From contig NZ_JACHMS010000001.1 of NCBI RefSeq assembly GCF_014205055.1, positions 558,001-622,000 on the forward strand: DNA of 64,000 nucleotides. The letters are read 5' to 3'. Shown here one piece after another: positions 18,540 to 28,028 of the stretch. The stretch is from Streptomyces luteogriseus. GTDB taxonomy: Bacteria; Actinomycetota; Actinomycetes; Streptomycetales; Streptomycetaceae. A program made the translations under genes and the position numbers. Position 1 is the first letter of the stretch, and each line of letters starts with the position of its first letter. The notes under the pieces were generated by a model. It did not search any database and was not told where the DNA came from. It was given only the letters and a program-made list of their open reading frames with translations.

Positions 18540-19223
18540 GTGGCCGGGACGACACGGACGGGGACGACGGTCGCCGAGGTGATGGCCGAGCTGGCCGCGC
18601 TCGAGGACCCGAAGGCGCGGGCGGTGAACGAGCGGCACGGCGACGACCACGGGGTGAACCTCGGCAAGCTGCGCGCGCTCGCGAAGCGACTGAAGACACA
18701 GCATGAACTCGCCCGCGGCCTCTGGGAGACGGACGACACCGCCGCGCGGCTGCTGGCGCTTCTGATCTGCCGTCCGAAGGCGTTCGGGCGGGACGAGCTG
18801 GACGTCATGCTGCGCGGGGCGCGCGCCCCCAAGGTCCACGACTGGCTCGTGAACTACGTGGTGAAGAAGAGCCCGCACTGTGAGGAACTGCGTCTGGCCT
18901 GGACCGCCGATCCGGACCCCGTCGTCGCGAGTGCCGGCTGGGCGCTCACCACCGAGCGGGTGGCGAAGAGGCCCGAGGGCCTGGACCTGGCGGGGCTGCT
19001 CGACGTCATCGAGGCGGAGATGAAGGACGGCCCGGACCGTCTGCAGTGGGCGATGAACCACTGCCTGGCCCGGATCGGCATCGAGCGTCCCGAGCTCCGG
19101 GGCCGGGCGATCGGCATCGGTGAGCGCCTGGAGGTGCTCAAGGACTACCCGACGTCCCCGGGCTGCACATCGCCGTACGCGCCCGTCTGGATCGACGAGA
19201 TGGTCCGGCGGCAGCAGTCGTAG
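18540..19223 (+). CDS. DNA alkylation repair (AlkD/HEAT-repeat) family protein
   Basis: A 227-residue all-helical protein. NERHGDDHGVNLGKLRALAK, RLLALLICRPKAFGRDELD and VHDWLVNYVVKKSPH fit the HEAT-like repeats of the PF08713 family, founded by AlkD, a glycosylase that removes bulky or alkylated bases. The family includes many members of unproven activity, so function is provisional. The start is GTG 18540 behind AGGAGG; no ATG start fits. It follows the flavoprotein gene by 67 bp on the same strand. Confidence 0.75.
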   Translation: MAGTTRTGTTVAEVMAELAALEDPKARAVNERHGDDHGVNLGKLRALAKRLKTQHELARGLWETDDTAARLLALLICRPKAFGRDELDVMLRGARAPKVHDWLVNYVVKKSPHCEELRLAWTADPDPVVASAGWALTTERVAKRPEGLDLAGLLDVIEAEMKDGPDRLQWAMNHCLARIGIERPELRGRAIGIGERLEVLKDYPTSPGCTSPYAPVWIDEMVRRQQS

Positions 19224-19248
19224 GCGCGTGCCCCTGGGCGGCCGGTGC

Positions 19249-20535
19249 TCAGCGGGGGTTCCCCGCGGCGCCACCTTCGCCGCGGAGGCCGGTCGACGAC
19301 AGGCCCGTGAGACCGGCCGCGGTGTCGGCCGGCTGCAGGTGCGGGCCGATCCACTCGCACAGCAGGACCGTGGCATCGTCCTGGAGACGGCCGTCGTGGT
19401 ATTCGAGGACCGCCTGGATGAGGCGGCGCAGCGTCTCGGGGACGGGCAGGCCGTCGGCGTGGTGGCGGATGAGGAAGTCGGTGAAGCGTGCCAGGCCGAA
19501 CTCCCGGCCACCGGAGCGGCGCGCCTCGGTGATGCCGTCGGTGTAGAAGACGATACGGTCGCCCGGCTGGAGGTGCTCCTCGCACACGAGCGTGCGCAGC
19601 CCCAGGTCGGTGCCCATCGGGTGGGCCGGCGGGCAGGCCAGATGACTGGTCCAGCGGTTGTCGCGAATGATGATCGGCGGATGGTGGCCGCGGTTGACCC
19701 ACCGCAGGACACCGGTGCGGGTGTCGAGGGTGGCCAGGACTCCGGTGACGTAGCGCCGGTGGTCGTACTGCTCCAGAAGGGCGGCTTCGACGGCGTCGGC
19801 CTTCTCCACGAGGCCCGCCCCCTGGCGGCGGGCATTGCGGCAGGCGCCGAGGGCGAGGGCTCCGGACAGGCCGGCCGCCGTGTCGTGGCCCATCGCGTCG
19901 AAGATCGTCAGGTGGACCAGGGGCCCGTCGACGGCGTATTCGAAGACGTCGCCGCTGATGTCGTAGGCCGGTTCCAGGGACGCGGAGATCGCCACCCTGC
20001 CGTCGGCGTAGGTGCGCGGGGGCAGCAGGTTCCACTGCATCTCCGCGGTCACGCTCATCGGCCGTGCGCGCACCAGCTTGGCCAGTGCGTCGCTGGTGCC
20101 CCTCTTGCTGACGATGATCAGGGAGATGAGCGCCGCCAGCGCCTCCATGTCCACGCGGGCCTCGGCGTCGTCGCGCTCGGTGCTCACCCGCAGCAGCCCG
20201 ATGCGTTCCGTCCCGTCCAGCAGCGGCACCCACCACTGGAACAGCTCACCGCCCGGGGGTGCGGCGGGCAGGACGTCGCCGTACTGATAGGCCCGCCCGG
20301 CGACCGTCCCCTCGACGTGCAGCTCCGTGTCGTGCCCCTGGGGAGCCGCCTCGCCCCCCGGGACCAGGCGCAGGGTGGTGCGCTGCAGATCGGCCACGTA
20401 GATCAGCACCTGGTGGAAGGAGGCCGCGCGTGCGCACGCGGTCGCCTTGGCCGGAAGCAGCTCGATCGGCATGAGATGGCTGGCGTCCAACAGCTCGGCG
20501 AGCATCCGCCGGGCACCCTCACCGCTGCGCTCCAT
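19249..20535 (-). CDS. GAF-like and PP2C (SpoIIE-type) serine phosphatase
   Basis: A 428-residue cytosolic regulator. The N-terminal half (about 25-165) is a GAF-like sensor and the C-terminal half (about 175-395) a PPM/SpoIIE phosphatase, with metal-binding EPAYDISGDVFEYAV, DAMGHDTAAG, NRGHHPPIII and FYTDGITEAR, and a final DDATVLL. Such enzymes dephosphorylate STAS-domain anti-sigma antagonists in partner-switching cascades. ATG 20535 has GGAGG upstream. It is divergent from a STAS-like gene, a natural candidate partner. Confidence 0.9.
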   Translation of the reverse strand: MERSGEGARRMLAELLDASHLMPIELLPAKATACARAASFHQVLIYVADLQRTTLRLVPGGEAAPQGHDTELHVEGTVAGRAYQYGDVLPAAPPGGELFQWWVPLLDGTERIGLLRVSTERDDAEARVDMEALAALISLIIVSKRGTSDALAKLVRARPMSVTAEMQWNLLPPRTYADGRVAISASLEPAYDISGDVFEYAVDGPLVHLTIFDAMGHDTAAGLSGALALGACRNARRQGAGLVEKADAVEAALLEQYDHRRYVTGVLATLDTRTGVLRWVNRGHHPPIIIRDNRWTSHLACPPAHPMGTDLGLRTLVCEEHLQPGDRIVFYTDGITEARRSGGREFGLARFTDFLIRHHADGLPVPETLRRLIQAVLEYHDGRLQDDATVLLCEWIGPHLQPADTAAGLTGLSSTGLRGEGGAAGNPR

Positions 20536-20719
20536 CGGTCTCGCCTCCGTTCGCCGCACTGGACGGCCACCCGAGAAGCGGCGTCCCGGAGACGGGCCCG
20601 CGGCCCCCGGCGGGGCGCCGCCGGGGACGGCAACGGCTCGGCCAGGCTTCGACGGGCCCGCTCCGGGTACTTCCATGGCGAAACGACCCGCCGGGGAAGG
20701 AAACGGAGGCACGAAGGCC

Positions 20720-21073
20720 GTGTTGCTGTCCCATTCGCTCGATCACGGAGTTCTCGTCGTCACGGTCCATGAGGACCCCGGGGTCGGCGGGCGCGCCGTG
20801 CTCCTCGCGCAGATCAGTGACCTCGTCCGGGCCTACCGGCCGGCGCCCGTCGTCATCGTCCTCGACGATTCGGCCGCCCGGGGCGCGGTGGTCAGCGTGG
20901 TCCTCCGGGTGCACCGCCTGTGCAGGGGGCTGGGCACGCTGATGTCGGTGGCCACGCACAGCGCGCCCACCCGTCGAGCGCTCGAGGTGGGCGCCGACAC
21001 GGGCGGCACGCGACTGGTCGTCCACGCGCGTGTGGACACGGCCGTCTCGGCCGCGTTCGCGGCGGCGGCCTGA
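20720..21073 (+). CDS. STAS-like small protein, possible anti-sigma factor antagonist
   Basis: A 117-residue protein with alternating strands and helices like STAS domains (HGVLVVTVHED, then PVVIVLDDS, then HRLCRGLGTLMSVATHSAPT, then TRLVVHARVDTAVSAAF). The usual DSSG-type phosphorylation loop of SpoIIAA/RsbV is replaced by DDSAARGAVVS, so if it works in partner switching the acceptor serine has moved or been lost. GTG 20720 is preferred because GGAGG lies 10 bases upstream; an in-frame ATG at 20675 has no site. The divergent neighbour is a SpoIIE-type phosphatase. Confidence 0.62.
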   Translation: MLLSHSLDHGVLVVTVHEDPGVGGRAVLLAQISDLVRAYRPAPVVIVLDDSAARGAVVSVVLRVHRLCRGLGTLMSVATHSAPTRRALEVGADTGGTRLVVHARVDTAVSAAFAAAA

Positions 21074-21090
21074 GGAGCGGTTCAGCGGCG

Positions 21091-22185
21091 TCACGGCATC
21101 GTGCTCTGGGCGCTGATGAGTTCGGTGACCGCCCGCAGACCGCCCCTGGCGAGGGCGGCGCGCTGCCGGTCGGCGCCGGTCCCGTCCTGCAGCAGCCGGT
21201 GGATCAGGGACGTGACCTGCCGTGAGTCGCCGGACGCCTCGAGGGCGGGAGCCACGTGCCGCAGGAATTCGTAGAGCACGTCGCCGGCACGGTGCGGCGT
21301 GCCGCCCGGGTCGACCAGGGTGTCGCCGAGGCCGTGCCGGGCGGCGTGCCACATGGTGGCCTGGAGCAGTTCCGGCGCGCTGTCGGGCAGGGGTGAGTCG
21401 GCGGCCGCTTCCGCCAGGGCGGTCTCCACGAGGGCCCGGACGATCGCGGCGAGCATGACCGCCTCGTCCGCGCGCAGCTGGACGTCCGGGCACCGCACTT
21501 CGATGGTCGGATACGTGGCCGAGAGGCGGGCCTGCCAGTAGAGCTGGCCGACGTCGGAGATCAGGCCGGACTCCAGCAGGCGTTCCACGCGCCGGTCGTA
21601 GTCCGCGGCGTCGTCGAAGTGCGGGGGCACGCCGCTGACCGGCCACCGGCTGAAGATCACCGTGCGCCAGCTCGCGAAGCCCGTGTCGTGGCCGTCCCAG
21701 AGGGGTGAGTTCGCCGCCATGGCCGTTAGCGTCGGCAGCCGGTGCCGGATCCGGTTGAGGACCTGTACACCCGCTTCCCGGTCGGGCACGGCCACATGCA
21801 CATGGGTGCCGTTGACGAGCTGCTCCGCCACCAGCTGCGGTGCCTGGGTGACCATGGCCCGGTAGCGGGCCTGGTCGGTGACGGCGATGGGGCGGCCGTG
21901 CCGCAGCGGTGGGGTGCCGCACACCCCGATCCGGCAGCCGTGCTGTTCGGCGGCCACACCGACGGCGTGCCGCAGCCGGAGCAGATGGCCGCCGACCTCC
22001 TCCAGGGTGTGGCAGACCGGTGTGGCCACCTCGACCTGCGCCTGGAGCAGTTCGTACTGCACTTCTTGGTCGGTCACCAGATGCCCCACGCCCGCCGCTG
22101 CGCGCACTTTGTCCGCCTGAGGTACCGGCAGGCCCGTGACCGGGTCGAGCAGCAGGTACTCCTCTTCCACGCCGATCGTCGTCAT
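21091..22185 (-). CDS. YbdK-type carboxylate-amine ligase (GCS2 family)
   Basis: A 364-residue enzyme of the glutamate-cysteine ligase 2 family. It opens [18 protein letters not shown] with the conserved EEE metal-binding start, followed by [29 protein letters not shown] and [20 protein letters not shown]. The family makes ATP-dependent amide bonds between a carboxylate and an amine. E. coli YbdK has weak glutamate-cysteine ligase activity, and actinobacterial substrates are mostly unknown. ATG 22185 follows AGAGGGTGG. Upstream on the same strand is a lipoprotein gene 303 bp away. Confidence 0.88.
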   Translation of the reverse strand: MTTIGVEEEYLLLDPVTGLPVPQADKVRAAAGVGHLVTDQEVQYELLQAQVEVATPVCHTLEEVGGHLLRLRHAVGVAAEQHGCRIGVCGTPPLRHGRPIAVTDQARYRAMVTQAPQLVAEQLVNGTHVHVAVPDREAGVQVLNRIRHRLPTLTAMAANSPLWDGHDTGFASWRTVIFSRWPVSGVPPHFDDAADYDRRVERLLESGLISDVGQLYWQARLSATYPTIEVRCPDVQLRADEAVMLAAIVRALVETALAEAAADSPLPDSAPELLQATMWHAARHGLGDTLVDPGGTPHRAGDVLYEFLRHVAPALEASGDSRQVTSLIHRLLQDGTGADRQRAALARGGLRAVTELISAQSTMP

Positions 22186-22488
22186 CGACCACCCTCTGTT
22201 CCACCCGGCGGAGCCGGGCCGGATTCCGGCGCGCTTCGGGCACACCTCACGCAGGCGCTGCTGGCGCGCCTCACGCAGCGATGGTCACCTCTCAGGGGGC
22301 ACGCTCGTGGGTTACCGAGTGCCGCGCTCGCGGCGGGACAAAACACGACACAGGCAGAGAAAACGCTTGGACTCTCGCCCCCCCCTGACCGGCACGCTGT
22401 TCGACGACCGCCCGGAGAAGATCCACTGCTGAACCCTGTTCGGTACCCGGTGGCACGGCCGGACTACGGCATGGGCGCCGCGCGCCCC
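22186..22488. other. 303-bp gap upstream of the YbdK-type gene
   Basis: This must contain the promoter of the leftward YbdK-type gene and the end of the lipoprotein transcript. I see no palindrome, clear -35/-10 pair or coding frame with convincing codon bias. A short A-rich stretch (about 22340-22370) stands out against the high-GC background. Confidence 0.4.
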
Positions 22489-23088
22489 TCAGTGACCGTA
22501 GGGGGGCTCGAAGCAGCCGGTCTCCGGGTAGGGGCCGTTGGTCCGCACCTCGAAGTTCGACTTCTGCACGAACGCCGACACGCAGGCGTCGGCGTGGACG
22601 CGCAGGGCGACCCGCGCCCCCGCGGGCGTGACGTAGTGGTCGTCCTTCCAGCGCGCGGACATCTCCGTGACGGTGAGCGTGCCGCCGAGGCGTCTGCCGC
22701 TCTGCGTGACGCGCTCCTCCTCGTAGCCGAGCCGGAGCAGAGCCGCCCGGACGTGCTCGGGATCCCACTCGCGTTGCTTCCACAGGCGCTCCAGCACCGG
22801 CCGGATGCGGTCGGCCTCCCGCCGGGCGTCCTTCTCGTGGGCCGGAGCCATCTCGCCCTCGCGGCGGTAGGCGTTGTTGTCGTTGTAGTGCGGGGCGCCG
22901 TCGCCGGCGCCGGGTTCCACGTACGGCGAGGCACCGGAGGCAGGAGGTGAGGACGGGGCGGACGGGCTCGGAGCGGTTCCCGCCGCCTCCGAGGCGTGCA
23001 GGTCGCCGCAGGCGGTGAGGGCCGCCGCCAGGGCGAGTGCCGCGGCCGGCCCAAGGAGGGCGCGGCGGGCGGGCGTTGAGGTGGACAT
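22489..23088 (-). CDS. Secreted lipoprotein related to the one at 15660
   Basis: A 199-residue protein with a lipoprotein signal: PARRALLG, a hydrophobic alanine-leucine core and lipobox LTAC with cysteine at about 27. A serine/proline linker follows, then a mixed region with GAPHYNDNNAYRREGEM and a C-terminal domain with VRAALLRLGYEEERVTQSGR, YVTPAGARVALRVHADACVS and a final ETGCFEPPYGH. The LGY-E-R-V/I helix and the paired cysteines recall the lipoprotein at 15660-16301. ATG 23088 follows GAAGGTGG. Function unknown. Confidence 0.78.
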   Translation of the reverse strand: MSTSTPARRALLGPAAALALAAALTACGDLHASEAAGTAPSPSAPSSPPASGASPYVEPGAGDGAPHYNDNNAYRREGEMAPAHEKDARREADRIRPVLERLWKQREWDPEHVRAALLRLGYEEERVTQSGRRLGGTLTVTEMSARWKDDHYVTPAGARVALRVHADACVSAFVQKSNFEVRTNGPYPETGCFEPPYGH

Positions 23089-23202
23089 GAGGCCCACCTT
23101 CTCATCGCCGCCACTCCCCGTCTCGTGGGCGGGCACCGGCGCCATCGCGCCGACCACACTCCGCGAGGATGCTCGTGCGCCCGAGGCTGAGGCGGCCGGA
23201 GA

Positions 23203-24369
23203 TCACATCGGGGGTTTCGCCACCGCGGCGGGACTCCGGCGCCCGTGCCGCTCATGGCGCCGCCACTCGCCGCCGCCGTCGCGGGAGATCCACAGGCCTT
23301 CGCCTTTCACCAGGTCGTACGTCGCCGTCGTCGCGTCGGCGATGCCGTAGAGGGTCGTGCCGGAGACGGCGAACGACGTGAACGCCGCAGGGGTCCGCAG
23401 CTCGTGGAAGGCGCTGTTGCCGCGGTCGTCCGCGAGCCAGTAGCGGCCGCCCTCCTCGCCGACGAGCAGCCGCCCGTCCGCGAGCAGTTCCAGGACCAGG
23501 AACTCCGGGCCACGCTTCAGTTCCCTCCAGGGAACACCGCCGCCGAGCACCGTCCGCCAGTGCGCGCCGGCGTCCGTCGTCACCAACAGGCCGCGCACGT
23601 CGTCGCCTTGGAGGAGGGACAGTGCGGCGGTGCCGCCCCGCGCGGTGAGGGCGCCGCCCGCGTACGGCCTCGGGACGGCCGTGGAACCGAGGGTGCGGCC
23701 GTCGCGCTGCCGTACGACGCGGTCGGGGGCCTCGGTCAGGGACTGGTCCAGGCTCCAGGCGGTACCCCGCTCGTCGACGGCAAGGCGGACGGTGTCGTCC
23801 GGCACCCCGGCCGGGGGCGCCACGGTGCGGGTGGCGGGGCGGTAGACGAGGGTCGGCTCCGGTTCGGCGAGCAGGATGTCGCCGGGGCGGGTGCGCAACG
23901 GGGTACCGGTGATGTCGACCGCGTGCCGTCTGCCCCGTACGTCGAGGGCGTACGCTCCGTCGGCGCTCTCCCCGGCCGGCACCCGCACGAAGCCCCCGGG
24001 TACCCCCTTGAACTCGGCGCGGACCGCCTCCGCGTCCCCGTGTTCCGCGTGCTCGGCGACCGTACGGCCGTCGGGGCCGACGATGCGCCAGGCGGAGGCG
24101 GCCGGCCCCTCGTCGTCCTCGACGTTGCCGGCGTCGAAGGTCAGGAGGAGCGAGCCGTCGTCCGCGCGGGCCACGCCCGTGGGGGCCCCGGCCGCCTCGA
24201 TGACGTCGGCGGGGAGCGGGTGGGGGTCTTCGATGACACGCCGGTACCTGGCCTCGCGGTCGCGGTCACCGGGCCCCCGGTCGTCGGAGCCGCTCGGGGC
24301 GCAGGCGGCCAGAGCCAGCACCAGCGCCGCGCTCACGGCGGCCACGAACCGGACGGTGGGATTCGGCAT
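23203..24369 (-). CDS. Lipoprotein with beta-propeller (sialidase-like) repeats
   Basis: A 388-residue exported lipoprotein. The signal is MPNPTVRFVAAVSAALVLAL followed by lipobox LAAC. The mature part contains blades with Asp-box-like loops (VTTDAGAHWRTVLGG; ISRDGGGEWRRHERH), typical of BNR/sialidase-type or photosynthesis-assembly-like propellers. These loops are structural, and no sialidase catalytic set is evident, so no enzyme activity is claimed. The ribosome site at ATG 24369 is weak. It is 232 bp downstream of the fucosidase gene on the same strand, which may be chance. Confidence 0.72.
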   Translation of the reverse strand: MPNPTVRFVAAVSAALVLALAACAPSGSDDRGPGDRDREARYRRVIEDPHPLPADVIEAAGAPTGVARADDGSLLLTFDAGNVEDDEGPAASAWRIVGPDGRTVAEHAEHGDAEAVRAEFKGVPGGFVRVPAGESADGAYALDVRGRRHAVDITGTPLRTRPGDILLAEPEPTLVYRPATRTVAPPAGVPDDTVRLAVDERGTAWSLDQSLTEAPDRVVRQRDGRTLGSTAVPRPYAGGALTARGGTAALSLLQGDDVRGLLVTTDAGAHWRTVLGGGVPWRELKRGPEFLVLELLADGRLLVGEEGGRYWLADDRGNSAFHELRTPAAFTSFAVSGTTLYGIADATTATYDLVKGEGLWISRDGGGEWRRHERHGRRSPAAVAKPPM

Positions 24370-24601
24370 CCCCGGCCCCGCCGTGGCCGGGCTCGGTGGT
24401 GTCGTCGTGTGCCGGCCGCCCGTGGGGCGGGCCGGTGCGGTGGAGTGGTGGATCGCCGGTCCTCCGGGAACTCGTGCAGGGGGCGGAGAGGCCCGTTCGC
24501 CGCAATCCTCGCAGCCGGCGGCGCCAGGGAGGGCGGGGGAAGTCGTAGAACCGGATGTTCCCCTGTGCGCAGGGACGGCTGGTCCCCTCCGGGCCCGGTG
24601 C

Positions 24602-27600
24602 TCAGGGCTTGGCCGGCGTCACCTTCCTGTCGGTGCCGTTCACCCGCACGGTGACCTTGTTCCGGTTCCGGGCCCGGTCGGCCGTGACGGTGTACGAGGT
24701 GACCTTCCCGTTCCGCCAGGTGCAGCCGACCTCGTAGCCGCCCCGTGCGCGGAGTCCGGTGAAGGAACCCTTCGCCTTCCAGTCGTCCGGCAGGGCGGGC
24801 AGCAGGTGGATGACGCCGCCGTGGCTCTGCAGGAGCATCTCCGCCACGGCACCGGAGATGCCGAAGTTGCCGTCCATCTGGAAGGGCGGGTGGTTGCAGA
24901 ACAGGTTGGGCAACGTGTTGTAGGTCAGCAGTCCGCGCAGCATGATCCGGGCGCGGTGGCCGTCGCCCAGGCGGGCGAAGAGAGCCGCGCGCCAGGGCCA
25001 GGTCCATGAACGGCGGCTGTCGCCCGACACCGTCCCGGCCGTGAACGGGACGCCTTCCTTCTCGCCGCAGCGCGCCTTGAGCGATACGAGGGCGGCGGCC
25101 GCGAAGTCCGGTGTCCCGGGGGTGATCTGACGGCCCGGGTAGACGGCGAAGAGGTGCGAGGTGTGGCGGTGGATGTCGGTGGGGCTGTCGATGTCCTCCT
25201 GCCACTCCTGCAGTTGGCCCCACTTGCCGATCTTGTTCGGTGCGAGGCGTGCCTGCAGGTCCGCGACCCTGGCCCGGTAGGCGGGGTCCGCCTCGAGCAC
25301 CGACTCGCAGTCGAGGTAGTTCTGGAACAGGTCCCAGATGATCTGCTGGTCGTACATGACGCCGTCCTCGCGCGGCCCGTGCTCGGGCGACCAGCCGTCG
25401 GGGGCGACGAGGAGTCCGTCCTCGCGTTCCTTGAGGTGGTCCTCCCAGAACTGGCAGATCTCCTTGATCATCGGGTGGGCGACGGTGCGGAGGTAGTCCA
25501 TGTCCTGGGTGAACGCCCAGTGCTCGTAGAGGTGTTGCGCGTACCAGGCACTCGCGACGGTGTTCCATTCCCACGCGTTGCCGCCGAAGACGCTCTGGCT
25601 GGTGCGGGCGGTCCAGCCGCGCGTGTCCCTGCCGAAGGCATTGCGGGTCGCCACACGGCTGGGCACCGCCACCTGCTCGACGAACCGGACGAGCGCCTCG
25701 TGACACTCCGGCAGGTTCGTCGTCTCGGCTCCCCAGTAGTTCATCTGCACATTGATGTTGGTGTGGTAGTCGGAGGCCCATGCGGGCTGGTTGCTGTCGT
25801 TCCACAGGCCCTGGAGGTTGGCGGGCAGGCCGTTCGGGCGGGAGGAACTGACGAGCAGGTAGCGGCCGTAGTCGAACATCGTCTGCTCGAGTGTCGGGTC
25901 CGCCCCGCCAGCCGCGTAGCGGGCCAGCCGGGCGTCGGTCGGCAGAGCCGTGACGGCGGCGACGGAGGTGCCCCAGTCGACCGCGACGCGTTTCGTCAGG
26001 GCGCGTACTTCGGCGGTGTGCTCGTCGCGCAGTGAGTCGTAGGGCCGGGCGGCTGCCTTGCCGAGCGTCCTGGCGACGACCGGTGCCGGATCGGCTCCGC
26101 GCCATCCCGCGGCGGCGTCCGGCTTGTAGTCGGTGCGGGCGTCGAGGAACAGGGTCAGGGTCGTGCATCCGCTGAACCGGAGCACCGGACCGTCGGCCCG
26201 GAGATCGCCGTCGGTGTGCACGGCCTGGACGGTGCACGCGTGCTTGAGGCCGTTGCCCATGACGCCGCTGAAGGCGATCCGCCCGGCGGCGGCGTCGACG
26301 GTCGTGGGGGCCTCGTCCTGTGCGGATGTCAGCGCTATCGCTCCGGAGAGGTCGCGGGCGCGCTCCGCCGTGTACCGGAAGACCATGACGTCCGCGGACC
26401 GGGCGGCGAAGGCCTCGCGCAGCACGCGCCTTCCCGGCGCGCCGAAACGGGTGACGTGGAGGCCGTTCACGAAGTCGAGGGAGCGCTGGTAGTCGACGAC
26501 CGTCCGCAGGGTGCGCGTGTCGAAGCCCTGGCCCGCAAGCGCGATCTCCGCGATCTGGACGCCTCCGGACGACGCTCGGGGCGTCAGGGTGAGCCGGTAG
26601 GTGCGGTAGGCGGTGTCGTCGGTGATCCGGAAGGTCCGGGTCTCGCCGCGCCCGTCGAAGGGCACTGCGGGGTTCTGTGTGTCGAGGGTCGTCCAGGCCT
26701 GCCCGTCCTGCGACGCCTCCAGCCGCCATCGTCCGGGATCGTCCCTCGGGCGGTCCGGGGCCGCCGTCAGGGTGTAAGAGGTGAGGGCGACCGGGCGGGG
26801 CAGGTGGGCCTGCCACACGACCTCCGGTGTGGCTGCGTCGACCCGCCAGACCGTGACGGGATCGCGGTCCACCGAACTCGAGATGCCCGTGGCCCGCGAC
26901 CGTGCCCCGGCGCCGGATCCTCTGGAGTGCCCGCTCGGCGACGACAGGTACATCACACCGTCCGCGCCGAGGTCGACGCCGGTCAGGCCGATCTCGCTCA
27001 CCTGGAAGTGGCTGACGCCTGCTTTCGGTGTGAAGTCGAAGCGGTAGAAGCGGTGGGCCGCGCTCTCCGCGCAGGTGAACTCCTTGGTCTGGAAGCGGTT
27101 TTCGAAGGGCGCGTCGAGAGTGCGTCTGTCGAGCGTGTTCCAGGTGGTGCCGTCCGCGGAACCGGAGAACGTCCACTCCTGCGGGTCGCGCCGCGGTACG
27201 TCGTCGGCGCTCGTCAGCCGGTAGGACGCGACCGCCGTGGGTGTGGGGAGCTCGACCTGCCACTGCACCTTCGCACCCGGCCCCTCGACGCACCACTTGG
27301 TAGTCGGCCGACCGTCGTACGTCTTGTCGACACCCTCCGACGAGGAGCTGCTGTACGGACCTCCGGGAGCCGTGACCTCCGGGCTCGTACGGGGAGCGAA
27401 GGTGACGACGACGTCACCGAAGTTCCGGTACGAGCCGAAGCCGGTCATGCCGGTGTCGAACTCGCTGTCCGGCTTGCCCGCCAGGGCGTTGTCGTAGTCG
27501 TTGACCCCGCCCCAGAGGCTCTGCTCGTTGAACTGGATGCGCTCCTCGTGGGGATCGGCGAAGAGCATGGCGCCGAGCCGGCCGTTACCGATGGGCAGTG

Positions 27601-27835
27601 CCTGGGACTGCCAGTCCGCGGCGGGTACGGAGTAGGTCAGCGCCTCGCGCGTCAGGGTGGGCCACCGGAAAGCCCTCGGTTCCCCGGCCTCCGCGGCGAC
27701 AGCCTGTCCTCCGGGAGAGGCGCCGGTCACCCGGGAGAGCAGCGGGGCGACGGCGAGGCCACCGCCGAACTTGAGAAGGCTGCGTCGCTGCGGTTGGGAT
27801 TCTTTGCCCACGGTGTGATCTCCCGGCCCATTCAT
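24602..27835 (-). CDS. Secreted GH95 alpha-L-fucosidase/galactosidase with F5/8C-like inserts
   Basis: A 1077-residue exported enzyme with a Tat-type signal ([17 protein letters not shown]). The GH95 N-terminal beta domain starts [20 protein letters not shown] with [20 protein letters not shown]. Two inserted segments (about 150-275 and 310-425) resemble discoidin/F5-8C carbohydrate-binding modules ([20 protein letters not shown]). The catalytic (alpha/alpha)6 domain contains [20 protein letters not shown] and [22 protein letters not shown]95 enzymes release alpha-1,2-L-fucose or alpha-L-galactose from polysaccharides. The domain order suggests plant or algal polysaccharide use. The gene is divergent from dhaKLM. 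Confidence 0.9.
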   Translation of the reverse strand: MNGPGDHTVGKESQPQRRSLLKFGGGLAVAPLLSRVTGASPGGQAVAAEAGEPRAFRWPTLTREALTYSVPAADWQSQALPIGNGRLGAMLFADPHEERIQFNEQSLWGGVNDYDNALAGKPDSEFDTGMTGFGSYRNFGDVVVTFAPRTSPEVTAPGGPYSSSSSEGVDKTYDGRPTTKWCVEGPGAKVQWQVELPTPTAVASYRLTSADDVPRRDPQEWTFSGSADGTTWNTLDRRTLDAPFENRFQTKEFTCAESAAHRFYRFDFTPKAGVSHFQVSEIGLTGVDLGADGVMYLSSPSGHSRGSGAGARSRATGISSSVDRDPVTVWRVDAATPEVVWQAHLPRPVALTSYTLTAAPDRPRDDPGRWRLEASQDGQAWTTLDTQNPAVPFDGRGETRTFRITDDTAYRTYRLTLTPRASSGGVQIAEIALAGQGFDTRTLRTVVDYQRSLDFVNGLHVTRFGAPGRRVLREAFAARSADVMVFRYTAERARDLSGAIALTSAQDEAPTTVDAAAGRIAFSGVMGNGLKHACTVQAVHTDGDLRADGPVLRFSGCTTLTLFLDARTDYKPDAAAGWRGADPAPVVARTLGKAAARPYDSLRDEHTAEVRALTKRVAVDWGTSVAAVTALPTDARLARYAAGGADPTLEQTMFDYGRYLLVSSSRPNGLPANLQGLWNDSNQPAWASDYHTNINVQMNYWGAETTNLPECHEALVRFVEQVAVPSRVATRNAFGRDTRGWTARTSQSVFGGNAWEWNTVASAWYAQHLYEHWAFTQDMDYLRTVAHPMIKEICQFWEDHLKEREDGLLVAPDGWSPEHGPREDGVMYDQQIIWDLFQNYLDCESVLEADPAYRARVADLQARLAPNKIGKWGQLQEWQEDIDSPTDIHRHTSHLFAVYPGRQITPGTPDFAAAALVSLKARCGEKEGVPFTAGTVSGDSRRSWTWPWRAALFARLGDGHRARIMLRGLLTYNTLPNLFCNHPPFQMDGNFGISGAVAEMLLQSHGGVIHLLPALPDDWKAKGSFTGLRARGGYEVGCTWRNGKVTSYTVTADRARNRNKVTVRVNGTDRKVTPAKP

Positions 27836-28028
27836 CGGCTCTTTCGTGGAGGAATTGACGCCGCATCGACATCCACCAGCGGCCCGAACATCGTGGCCGC
27901 GATATAGATCGGATGTCTAGGGGCGTGCAGCACACGATGACCGCCAAGGTCGGCAACTGGCCCGGCCCATCCCGGACTGCAAAAATGAAGGCCAGAGGCA
28001 CATGGACCAGTCTCACCTGGAGGTACCC
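27836..28028. promoter_or_regulatory. Divergent promoter region, GH95 versus dhaKLM
   Basis: This 193-bp gap serves both the leftward fucosidase and rightward dhaK. It contains GATCGGATGTCTAG (27908-27921). The GATGTCT part matches one arm of the AGACATC/GATGTCT palindromes often bound by GntR-type sugar regulators; the other arm is imperfect (ATAGATC). A GGAGG site precedes dhaK. Confidence 0.35.

Noticed and set aside
26216..27907. Long open frame (over 500 codons) antisense to the GH95 gene
   Set aside because: It mirrors the third-position GC bias of the real gene, has low-complexity V/G/A/R/E content and no motifs.
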